A DNA stretch of 64,000 bases. Origin: Aquisphaera insulae (GTDB lineage Bacteria; Planctomycetota; Planctomycetia; Isosphaerales; Isosphaeraceae). Position 1 is the first letter of the stretch, and each line of letters opens with the position of its first letter. The translations under genes were made by a program, and so were the position numbers. Positions 1 to 7,692 of this stretch are shown here, piece by piece. The stretch spans positions 62,001 to 126,000 of the forward strand of contig NZ_JAALJH010000002.1 in the NCBI RefSeq assembly GCF_011064615.1, in the 5' to 3' direction. The notes under the pieces are model-generated. The model did not search any database. It was given only the letters and a program-made list of their open reading frames with translations, and was not told where the DNA came from.

Positions 1-527
1 CGGTGGTGATCCGCTACGCGACCCGTCGGGCCAACCAGCGCGGGCTGCACCACGTCCGGTTCGCGGTCAAGGACGCGCAGACGTTCCTCCGCACCTACGT
101 CGGCGACGGCGCCGCGTCCGAGATGCACCTGTACCATCCCCAGCCCTATCACGACCCCCGCCAGGCCCATAAACGGGTGCTCACGCCGGCCTTCGTGAGC
201 GACGTCCATCGCGGCCTCTCGGCCGGCGGCCTGTTCGTCGTCCAGACTGACAACCCGGACTACTGGCACTACATGACCCGGATCCTGCCGTATTTCTTCG
301 TGTTCGAGGAGCACGAGGGGACCTGGCCGGATGCCCCCGAGGGGCGATCTCGCCGCGAGATCGTCGCCCGTCAGCGCGGCCTGCACATCTTCCGCGGCGC
401 CGGCGTCCGCCGCGATGATCTCGACCTCCGCGAGGCGCTCGATCTGGCCGCATCGCTGCCACCGCCGAGGTTCCGGAGCCACGGGCCCTGGATCGAGCTC
501 GATCGGTGGGAGGAGAGCCATCGCTGA
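1..527 (+). CDS. TrmB-like tRNA (guanine-N7)-methyltransferase, C-terminal part
   Basis: The gene enters from the left edge in the frame beginning at base 3; only the last 174 or so residues and the stop are present. The visible half resembles the C-terminal part of TrmB, the SAM-dependent enzyme that makes m7G46 in tRNA variable loops: a strand ending in EMHLYHPQPYHDP, then HKRVLTPAFV, a Gly-rich turn and VVQTDNPDYWHYM (the family's TD-x-x-xY-x-x-M segment). The usual DPWPKxRH tRNA-binding motif is replaced by HPQPYHDPRQAHKR, so this is a divergent TrmB or a close relative. No SAM-binding motif can be checked because it lies outside the window. It converges on the next gene with a 28-bp gap. 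Confidence 0.65.
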   Translation, partial: VVIRYATRRANQRGLHHVRFAVKDAQTFLRTYVGDGAASEMHLYHPQPYHDPRQAHKRVLTPAFVSDVHRGLSAGGLFVVQTDNPDYWHYMTRILPYFFVFEEHEGTWPDAPEGRSRREIVARQRGLHIFRGAGVRRDDLDLREALDLAASLPPPRFRSHGPWIELDRWEESHR

Positions 528-555
528 GGATCGGATCGCCCCGCGGGACGACGAC

Positions 556-1923
556 TCAGTGCTCGATCTCCAGGCGGTTCCGGTACGTCCCCGCCGCGTG
601 CCCCACGCAATCCCAGCCCCGGCCCACCGAGGTCGCCGCCAGCGTCACGAAGATCGAGGCCGGAGAGTTGGGCTCCGTCGATTGCAGGCTGAACTCGATC
701 GCGTTGGCCGGCGCACCCCAGCCCGCGGTCGGGGAGGGCGTCACGTCGAGCTGGGCCGACCAGTCGCGGAGCGTCAGCCGGCCTGCGGCCCGATCCTCGT
801 CGTGGAGCGTGATCGTGAGAGGATCGCCCGGCTCGAGCCGGCCTTCGGCCAGCGTTCGGAACGGGCCCTTCTCGCCGCTGGAGGCCTCGACCACCGCGAA
901 CCGCCGGGTCGCGTCCACGAACGCGAATCGGAGCGGCCGCCCGGAGGGATAGCCGAAGGGGAGGACCTCGACCCGGACGCCCTGACAGGGTGAGAACTCC
1001 AGGAAGAGGCGGCGGTGCCCCCGCACCTCCACGCCGCAGAACGAGTTCAGGTGGGAATCCACGGGGCGGTCGATCGTCGTCGCCGCGTCGATCCGGGCCT
1101 GCCCTTCCGCCGGCCCGACGGCGACCTCCAGCCGGGCTGAGCCGAGCCCCGGGAATCGGTAGCGAAGGTCCCGAGTGCCGTCCGGTCTCTCGCTCATGCC
1201 CTCGAATCGCGGCTCAGGACCCTCGCGGTCGCTCTCGCGATTGAAGACAACCCAGCAACCATCCGGCGAGACGCTGAGGAACCGCAGGAGCGGCTGGACC
1301 TCGACCTTCAGCGCCCCGAACTGTGCGAGGATGGAGCCCTCCGAGGCGTAGACCGACGTCCCCGGGGCGACGCGAATCAGGCCGGACGCCTGCCGCGAGG
1401 AGCCCCACGGCGGGGCGGACTCGGCGAGCCCGGCTGCCGCCTCGAGCGGACGCGTCCCGGGCGGTCCGGGTCGGATCGACCAGGGGATGGCCGCGCCGAC
1501 GAGGGCCCACGCCAGGGCGCTTAGGATCGCGAGCCGCCGCAACTTCCGTCCCTCGGCCGAGGCCGCGAGGAGAGAGAACGCCACGCCCAGGGCCGCCGCG
1601 ATCAGCATCGGCGCCAGCCAGAGCACGCGAAAGGTCACCGGGAAGGAGGCTCTCGCGGAGATCGCGCCGGCCGCCCACGCGGCCGGGTAGGCCGGTAGAA
1701 GCCGAAGCAGCAGGTCCCTCCGTTCCCGATGCAGGGCGACGAGGCCGGCGAGGCTCCAGCCGAGCCCGAAGATCGGGACGACTCGGTCGAACCAGAATCG
1801 GGGATGACCGACCGGGAACCCGCCGGCCCTCAGCCACCACCACGAACCGGCCGCCATGACGTGCGCCACGAGCGCCGCGAGCCAGAAGGTCCCCTCCAGT
1901 CGCGCCCTCAGGGCTCTGTTCAT
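556..1923 (-). CDS. hypothetical membrane protein
   Basis: A 455-residue protein I do not recognise. The first ~150 residues hold about four hydrophobic helices (for example FWLAALVAHVMAAGSWWWL and APMLIAAALGVAFSLLAA), followed by a soluble, probably extracytoplasmic, region of about 300 residues rich in beta-forming stretches (VSPDGCWVVFN, FRTLAEGRLEPGDPLTITL). The start at 1923 is preferred over an in-frame start at 1977 because GGGAG lies 7 bases upstream of the ATG and the sequence upstream of it is not protein-like. It stands alone, converging with the TrmB-like gene and followed upstream by an unrelated DUF1559 gene. Confidence 0.7.
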   Translation of the reverse strand: MNRALRARLEGTFWLAALVAHVMAAGSWWWLRAGGFPVGHPRFWFDRVVPIFGLGWSLAGLVALHRERRDLLLRLLPAYPAAWAAGAISARASFPVTFRVLWLAPMLIAAALGVAFSLLAASAEGRKLRRLAILSALAWALVGAAIPWSIRPGPPGTRPLEAAAGLAESAPPWGSSRQASGLIRVAPGTSVYASEGSILAQFGALKVEVQPLLRFLSVSPDGCWVVFNRESDREGPEPRFEGMSERPDGTRDLRYRFPGLGSARLEVAVGPAEGQARIDAATTIDRPVDSHLNSFCGVEVRGHRRLFLEFSPCQGVRVEVLPFGYPSGRPLRFAFVDATRRFAVVEASSGEKGPFRTLAEGRLEPGDPLTITLHDEDRAAGRLTLRDWSAQLDVTPSPTAGWGAPANAIEFSLQSTEPNSPASIFVTLAATSVGRGWDCVGHAAGTYRNRLEIEH

Positions 1924-2075
1924 CACGACCGCTCCCGGGTTCCGCGTGCGACGGATCTCCGGGGCCAATCCTACCATGCTCCGCGCATGGCCGAGGCCAT
2001 CGACACGCTCCGATGAGAGGTGCGGATGGCCCCGATGCCGGCCGGTCTTGTGTCGGCGTCAAGCCGCCTGGCGGA

Positions 2076-3083
2076 TCAATACTGGTCGGCGCTGATGACC
2101 TCGCCGGCGCTCCGGGTGATCAGTTGTGCGAAGGTCTGGATGGCGATCGACTGCTTGATGAAGCGGACCGAGCCGTCGCCCAGCAGGAAGTTGGCGCCGC
2201 CGGGGTGGAAGGCGAAGGCCTCGCTCGTCCCCTCAGAGCCATAGTAGGGATACGGGAAGGTCTGCCCGCCGATGTCGTCGCCGTTGGTGCAGTTCAGCGG
2301 GCAACGGCCGGGGATCACCGAGCCGTCGTCGCTGGAACCATCGATGCTGAAGTCGCTCGCGGGGCGGGCCCAGCCGCCGGCGTTGAGACGGTGGTTGAGC
2401 AGGTCGGAGGAGAATTGCCTGCCACCCCTGCGGATCACGTATGGACGCCCGGCGGACTCGGCGAAGGCAACGGTGTTCGAGAGGCCGTCGGTCACGTTCG
2501 CGATCTTCGACTTGATGTTCTTCGGGAGCATGCCCGTCCACGCGCCGACGGTGGTGGTGTCGCCGGCCGCCACTGGCAGATTGAGGCCGGTCGCGCCCAG
2601 CCGCTGGTCGATGCCGATCGTTGGCGAGTAGTCCGTCGGGGCGTTCACGTTCGCGGCCCAGGTCATCGGCGGATTCGGATCGCCGTCGAGGACGTCCTGG
2701 TAGGCCGAGGAGGGGCAAAGCAACGTATTGATCTTGCCGAGCACGGACGTGGAGTTGGCCGGGCCGCTCCAGTTAAACGACTGGTTGTAGGCGTTGAAGA
2801 CGTTGTTCTGCTCCAGGTAGGGGAGCATGAACGTCAGGGCCGCGATCCGGGGGAGCGAGGTGGCGCCGGCCGGCCGGGTGCTCGAGGGGAGCTGGTTGTT
2901 CACGTCGTGGAAGTTGTGGACTGCGATGCCGAGTTGCTTCAGGTTGTTGACGCACTGCGCCCGGCGAGCGGCCTCTCGGGCCGACTGGACCGCCGGCAGG
3001 AGCAGCGAGATCAGGACGGCGATGATGGCAATGACGACGAGCAGCTCGATGAGCGTGAAACCCCGGCGGCGTACCGAAATCAT
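2076..3083 (-). CDS. DUF1559 pilin-like protein
   Basis: A 335-residue member of the planctomycete DUF1559 family (type II pseudopilin-like, function unknown, probably exported and surface or periplasmic). It starts with a short positive head and the prepilin methylation/transmembrane signature [20 protein letters not shown], then the [15 protein letters not shown] box and NNLKQLG. The C-terminal part has the H-x9-DG box ([16 protein letters not shown]) and ends [16 protein letters not shown] lies 5 bases upstream of the ATG. The lipoprotein at 3139-3636 precedes it by 55 bp on the same strand, a pairing common in this phylum, so the two are probably co-transcribed. Confidence 0.93.
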   Translation of the reverse strand: MISVRRRGFTLIELLVVIAIIAVLISLLLPAVQSAREAARRAQCVNNLKQLGIAVHNFHDVNNQLPSSTRPAGATSLPRIAALTFMLPYLEQNNVFNAYNQSFNWSGPANSTSVLGKINTLLCPSSAYQDVLDGDPNPPMTWAANVNAPTDYSPTIGIDQRLGATGLNLPVAAGDTTTVGAWTGMLPKNIKSKIANVTDGLSNTVAFAESAGRPYVIRRGGRQFSSDLLNHRLNAGGWARPASDFSIDGSSDDGSVIPGRCPLNCTNGDDIGGQTFPYPYYGSEGTSEAFAFHPGGANFLLGDGSVRFIKQSIAIQTFAQLITRSAGEVISADQY

Positions 3084-3138
3084 GAGATCCTCCTAGACAG
3101 GAATGTTTCGCGGACGGTTCATCGTCCCCGTTGTTCGC

Positions 3139-3636
3139 TTATTGCTTGATTTCCAGGGGCGGCAGCTCGTTCGGCTTCGCCTCCACCGTGATCTTCCAGG
3201 GGGAGCTTTCCTTCTTCCCGTATTCGCCGGAGATGGCGTTCGGGCCCGTCACGTAGTCGTTCCCCTTCTTGAGCACCTTGTTCCACTGGATGGTGGCGAC
3301 GTACTGGCCCGCGGGGGCGCCGTCGTCCGCGTCGTAGGTCGTCAGGCTGAAGGAGCCGTCCTTGCGAACCTTGCCCGAGGGCGAATGCTCCGTGCTCCCC
3401 TTGCTGCCGGTCGGATTGAGGACCACCAGCGCCCCTTCGGGCACCTCGCCTCCCACGGTGACCTTGCCCGTCACCGGGTAAACCGCCACCCGGCCTTCAT
3501 TCGCGGAACACCCCGTCAGCACGAGGGCCGTTAACAACAGGCCGGCTTTCCAGCCCACCCTCGCGGAACGACCCGACGCTTCGCCCGAACGACCGTATCG
3601 CTCGATGCCCCTCTCGCTAATGGCTGAATCCGCCAT
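3139..3636 (-). CDS. lipoprotein with carboxypeptidase-regulatory/transthyretin-like domain
   Basis: A 165-residue lipoprotein. A long basic head (to about residue 30) is followed by a hydrophobic stretch ending in the lipobox LTGC (Cys43). The mature part, VYPVTGKVTVGGEVPEGALVVLNP, matches the beta-sandwich carboxypeptidase-regulatory-like fold that planctomycetes place next to DUF1559 genes. The ATG at 3636 has GAGGGG 9 bases upstream. It is the first gene of a likely two-gene unit with the DUF1559 gene. Its partner or ligand is unknown; an accessory role for the pilin-like protein is inferred only from recurrent adjacency. Confidence 0.8.
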   Translation of the reverse strand: MADSAISERGIERYGRSGEASGRSARVGWKAGLLLTALVLTGCSANEGRVAVYPVTGKVTVGGEVPEGALVVLNPTGSKGSTEHSPSGKVRKDGSFSLTTYDADDGAPAGQYVATIQWNKVLKKGNDYVTGPNAISGEYGKKESSPWKITVEAKPNELPPLEIKQ

Positions 3637-4078
3637 GAAACCAATCCCCTCGGCGTGCCTCGACGACCCTCACCAGCCCCTTCGTCTGGCCGGTTTACCT
3701 CTTGGCCGGGCTTTCCTGTCCCGGCCCCGCTCGTACTCCGAAAGCAGAGGTCCACGAGCGTTGAGGTGTTATACTTGCCATTCCTATCGACTTGGTCAAG
3801 ATCGATCTCTAGTAAATCGATCGGAATTTCCGGAAGGTCGCGTCGCTCAGGAAGAGCTTTCTGGATTTAGCCGTGTGAATGGCTGTTATGATTCATAAGT
3901 CCTTTTGGAACTGATGTTTGAGGGTCGCATGGTTGGCCCGATCGCCGTTTCTTAACAATGTGGATGCATGTGTGTTTGTTGCTGGTGCGAGTCCGTGAAA
4001 CGAGCGGGTCGGCGGCCTTATCTTTAATCTTTTTATATGAATATATTTAAAACAATTTGGTCTATGCTGCGATTCGGC
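3637..4078. other. 442-bp intergenic region with AT-rich core
   Basis: No gene seen. It separates the end of the GH30 gene from the lipoprotein start, both on the minus strand, so it should carry the GH30 terminator and the lipoprotein promoter. Roughly 3885-4075 is far more AT-rich than anything else in the window (runs such as TTTATATGAATATATTTAAAAC near 4031-4052), with no recognisable terminator hairpin. Confidence 0.6.
3768..3799 (-). promoter_or_regulatory. possible promoter of the lipoprotein-DUF1559 unit
   Basis: On the minus strand a TTGACC box (3794-3799) is followed by TATAAC (3768-3773). The 20-base spacer is longer than the usual 16-18, so this is a weak sigma-70-like candidate, about 130 bases upstream of the lipoprotein start. 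Confidence 0.25.
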
Positions 4079-5521
4079 TCAGGGCACGACGAAGGTTCCG
4101 ACGGCGCCGGCAGGGAGGGATGTGTTGATGGATCGTCGCCCCTCATGGACCTGGAAGGAGGACGTGGATTTGCCGTCATTGAGGATGATGACGATCCGGC
4201 GGCCGTCCGGAGATCGGAAGGCGACATTGGGCAGGCCCGGAGGCTCGTTGCTGTGGACCCGGACGGAGCCGGGGCGGACGAACTTGGAGGCGTGGGCCAC
4301 GGTGTAGTACGCCGGATTTCGGGTCACGGTGTTGCCGTCGATGGTGATGGCACCCAGGCATCGCGTGCAGCCGCCGGGCGTGTGCGGCCGGTAGCGGGGG
4401 TCGGCGGCGAGGTTCCACTGGAGCATGGTCCGGCTCCAGTTCCGCGTCGCGCCGATGGTCAATTCGCGGGTGTGCCAGGCGAGGTCTCCGGCGAGGTCGC
4501 CGGGCCCGCCGACCCATTGTTCCGTGAAGTAGAGATTCTTGTCCGGATGGGCCTCGTGGACGCGTGACATCGCCGCGATCTTGCCGGCGTAGAGGTGGAA
4601 CGCGGAGCCGTCGATGTATCGTCGCGCCTCAGGATCGGCGAGGATCGCGAGAGGGTATTCCGGCCTGTCGCAATTGTGGTCGTAGACGACGATCTTCGTG
4701 TCGATGCCCGACTTGCGGAAGGCCGGGCCGAGGTGGTCGCGGACGAACGCGGCCTGTTCCTCCGCCTTCATCAGCAGGCTGGGGTTGTTCCCCGGGTGGA
4801 GCGGCTCGTTCTGGACGGTGATCGCGTCGATCCGGATCCCCTCCGCCCGCATGGCGAGGATGTACTTCACGAGATACGCGGCGTAGGCGCCGCGGAACTC
4901 CGGCCTGAGGCTGCCGCCCATGGTCTTCCCGTTGGACTTCATCCAGGCCGGCGGGGACCACGGCGAGCCCATCAGCTTGATCTCCGGAGCGATCTCGAGG
5001 ATCTCCTTCAGGGTCGGGATCACGTCCAGGCGGTCGGGGCCGAGGTCGAATCGCTTCAGCTCGGGATCGGCATCTCCCGCGGGGGCGTCGTCGTAGGAGA
5101 AGACCCGGTCGTTCAGGTCCGAGGCCCCGATCGAGAGCCTGAGGTAGCTGATGCCGAGCCCCACGCCCTCGGTGGAGAACAGCTCCTTCAGGAGGGCCGC
5201 GCGGGCCGTCGGCGACATCCGCCGCATGAGGCCCGCGCTCCCCCCGGTGAGCGTGTACCCGAAGCCGTCGATGGTCTGATACGTCCTGGCCGGGTCGACC
5301 TGAATGATCGGCCCCGGGCCGGGGGCCGTCGCCGCGTCGGCCCCGAGAGGACGCCTCTCGAACCGCGCGGTCCCGGCCGGGTCGGTGAGCCAGAGCTCCA
5401 CCTGGGCCGGGGCCGCGGTGTGCGGCAGGACGCCCAGGAGGATCGCCATCGTCGGGAGCCATCGGCGAGTCCGGCCGCGGCGATGGCCGCCGTTCGCAAC
5501 GTCGATCCGACGAAGCAGCAT
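4079..5521 (-). CDS. glycoside hydrolase family 30 (glucosylceramidase-like)
   Basis: A 480-residue secreted (beta/alpha)8 glycosidase of the GH30 (O-glycosyl hydrolase) family, retaining mechanism. A signal peptide is visible at about residues 18-39 (MAILLGVLPHTAAPAQ). Family landmarks follow: QTIDGFGYTLTGGSA near residue 82, SYLRLSIGASD, MGSPWSPPAWMK near 184, the acid/base Glu in TVQNEP (E239), and the nucleophile Glu in YFTEQW (E334). A small C-terminal beta domain ends at VGTFVVP. GH30 enzymes cleave beta-glucosidic, beta-1,6-glucan or xylan linkages; the exact substrate cannot be told. The 34-bp gap from the TAXI gene upstream suggests co-transcription, though the functions do not obviously connect. 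Confidence 0.9.
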   Translation of the reverse strand: MLLRRIDVANGGHRRGRTRRWLPTMAILLGVLPHTAAPAQVELWLTDPAGTARFERRPLGADAATAPGPGPIIQVDPARTYQTIDGFGYTLTGGSAGLMRRMSPTARAALLKELFSTEGVGLGISYLRLSIGASDLNDRVFSYDDAPAGDADPELKRFDLGPDRLDVIPTLKEILEIAPEIKLMGSPWSPPAWMKSNGKTMGGSLRPEFRGAYAAYLVKYILAMRAEGIRIDAITVQNEPLHPGNNPSLLMKAEEQAAFVRDHLGPAFRKSGIDTKIVVYDHNCDRPEYPLAILADPEARRYIDGSAFHLYAGKIAAMSRVHEAHPDKNLYFTEQWVGGPGDLAGDLAWHTRELTIGATRNWSRTMLQWNLAADPRYRPHTPGGCTRCLGAITIDGNTVTRNPAYYTVAHASKFVRPGSVRVHSNEPPGLPNVAFRSPDGRRIVIILNDGKSTSSFQVHEGRRSINTSLPAGAVGTFVVP

Positions 5522-5555
5522 GTTGCAGGTCCTCTGCGGTGGTCGGGAAGGGCAA

Positions 5556-6947
5556 TCAGGAAGCCAGTTCGGTCTCCCGCGGCTGGCCTCGGAGGTCGTC
5601 GAGCCGCTGCTGCATCATCGTCAGGTGCATCCGGAGCTGGTAGAACTCCTCCATGTAGCTGAGGGGGACGTCCACCCAGACGACCTTGTGCTCGATGTTG
5701 CGGAGCCTCTGGATTTCGCGGTCGAGATCGAGGCCGCCGAGCCCGGAGGCCAGCTTCTGATCGATCTCTCGGAGGACCGAATACCAGCGGTAGATCTTCC
5801 GCCGGATCCGCCAGCGGATCAGCGGCGGCGCGGCGCGGAGCATGGGCATGAGCAGCATCACGAGCGGGATCAGCATCAGCTTGGCCCGATCGGCGAGCGA
5901 GGCCAGCCAGAACGGGAGCAGGCGTTGGAGGAAGGGCTGGCCCGAGAGGTAGTAGCGGTGAGCATCCTCGCTCAGCGGGAGGTCGCAGTAGGCCTCCGAG
6001 GGGAATTCCTGGGGCTCGGACAGCACGGAGCCGCCGCCATGGATCCGGGTCGCGACGGTCAGGAGCACCGGCACCAGCGCGGGGCTGAAGTCCTTGCGGA
6101 CGGCCAGCATCGCCGTGGGGGCGAGCAGGGAGACGTCCCGCGCGGGGAGGTTCCTGCCCAGGTCCACGACGCCCGCCGGCAGGGTCACCGGGGAGAGGAA
6201 CCGGAACCGCCGGCGATAGGCCTCCTGCTGGGCGAAGCTCAGGAGCTTCACCCCCGGCGTCCCCAGGAGCTGGCGGATGTAATCGGCCTCGAAGGCGGAG
6301 ACGAAGAAGGCGGCGTCGAGCTCTCCCTTCGCCAGGGCCGCGGCGGCGTCCGCGGCGTTCTGGTGGGAGAGCCTGGTGCCCGTGGTCCCGGGCGACGCCC
6401 CCGCGTCGACGAGCCCATTCTCCGCGAGCAAACGGATCGCGACGGCCTGGGTGCCGCTCCCCTCGGGGCCGACGCCGATCCGACGGCCCGCGAGCTGGCC
6501 CGGGCGGTCGCAGGCCTCCTCGCCGCGATAGAAGACCCACAGGGGTTCCCGGTAGAGGCTCCCCAGCGTCAGCAGCTTCTCGGCCTGGGCCGCATCCGCC
6601 AGGCCGCTCTGGAGGATGGCCAGCGAGACGTCTGACCCCTCGTCGGAGAGGAGCGAGAGGTTCTCGACGGACCCGGCGGTCTCGCGAATTTCGACCTCCA
6701 GGCCCTGCCGCCGGAGCTCCTCCGCGTACCGCCCGGCGAACCGGTAGTAGGCGCCGGTCCGCGCACCCGTCGCGAAGACGAGACGGCGCGGGGGCGGCGG
6801 CTCAACGAACATCAGGTAGGAGGCCGCGAGCACCGCCAGGCAGAGTCCGGCGATCCAGATCCATGCGGCCGTCGATCGGCCGATTCGCCGCCGCCGGCGC
6901 GGTGGCGAGTGCACCGGCTCCCGTCGGCTCAGGTCCGCGTCGCTCAT
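5556..6947 (-). CDS. TAXI-family TRAP-type solute-binding protein with membrane anchor and C-terminal extension
   Basis: A 463-residue protein. An Arg-rich cytoplasmic head and one transmembrane segment (about residues 28-47) are followed by a TAXI-type solute-binding domain: LVFATGARTGAYYRFAGRYAEEL, then DVSLAILQSG and GRRIGVGPEGSGTQAVAIRLL. A second hydrophobic segment lies near residue 350 (LMLIPLVMLLMPML) with a cytoplasmic tail predicted to be helical. No TRAP permease (DctQM-like) gene is adjacent, so it may act as a membrane-tethered sensor or binding protein rather than a classical periplasmic receptor. The ATG at 6947 has GAGAG just upstream and is preferred over an upstream start at 7055 that would add an implausible leader. 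Confidence 0.85.
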   Translation of the reverse strand: MSDADLSRREPVHSPPRRRRRIGRSTAAWIWIAGLCLAVLAASYLMFVEPPPPRRLVFATGARTGAYYRFAGRYAEELRRQGLEVEIRETAGSVENLSLLSDEGSDVSLAILQSGLADAAQAEKLLTLGSLYREPLWVFYRGEEACDRPGQLAGRRIGVGPEGSGTQAVAIRLLAENGLVDAGASPGTTGTRLSHQNAADAAAALAKGELDAAFFVSAFEADYIRQLLGTPGVKLLSFAQQEAYRRRFRFLSPVTLPAGVVDLGRNLPARDVSLLAPTAMLAVRKDFSPALVPVLLTVATRIHGGGSVLSEPQEFPSEAYCDLPLSEDAHRYYLSGQPFLQRLLPFWLASLADRAKLMLIPLVMLLMPMLRAAPPLIRWRIRRKIYRWYSVLREIDQKLASGLGGLDLDREIQRLRNIEHKVVWVDVPLSYMEEFYQLRMHLTMMQQRLDDLRGQPRETELAS

Positions 6948-7692
6948 CGTCGCTCTCACATCTTGGCGGATTCGCACCGGGAATTCGAACGGGACGATCA
7001 CCATCTTACACGGAAGGGGGCGGGCCGCAGCATCGGAGCGACGAGGGGCATGCATCGGGGCGATTCGACCGTCCGCGGGATCTTTGGAGAAAAGCTCAAG
7101 GGAAAATCCCGGTGGGCCGATGAACTGACCTGGTACTCCTTGTTCACTCCTAGTAAAAGGGGCTCACCGCGGTGGACGCGATCCCCTCAGGGACCCGTGT
7201 ACCCCGGACAAGATGTCCGGGGGAGACGAGCTTCAGGGACGTCGCGAGCACCGCGGGACCGTCGGCCCCTCGCATCCGGGTCGCGGGCGATGGCTCGATC
7301 TCGGGCCGTTCGCACGCAACCTTCGGGGCGTGGCCCGGCGGGACGCGGCCGGTCATGAGGACGGGTCGCGGGGTCTCGGTCGCGAGGCTTGTAGCCCAAG
7401 GAAGGGCCGGGCGACACTCCCGGCAGCTCGTCACACATCCCGCTTCACATCGGCTTCTTTCGGCAACGACGTCTCCCACGCCCGGCGCGGATCGTTCGCG
7501 GTATGTCTCGTGGGGCATTGCACCCGCGCATCGCGACGACCAGGCCACCCGGCGCGGATCGCGACCTGAAGCCCATCCGCTGCGGCTCCTCGAAGGAGGC
7601 GACTCCTGGCGAGGATCCAAGCTGCTCCTGGACGGGGGCGGCGCCCCGGCGCCGTCTCGCGGAGAGTCCCGAGGGAAAGGAGTCCTGCCGGC
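6948..7692. other. 745-bp intergenic region, no gene recognised
   Basis: This gap lies between two divergent genes. Open frames exist on both strands but their translations are Arg/Pro-rich, with no domain, no credible ribosome-binding site and no conserved-looking motif. It contains one strong small hairpin (7202-7222) and should include the promoters for both flanking genes; none stands out. Confidence 0.5.
7202..7222. other. perfect 9-bp inverted repeat
   Basis: CCCCGGACA (7202-7210) and TGTCCGGGG (7214-7222) are perfect inverse complements around an AGA loop. It is about 470 bp upstream of the next gene and 250 bp from the TAXI start, with no T-run on either side. It could be an operator-type palindrome or a structured RNA. 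Confidence 0.4.
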
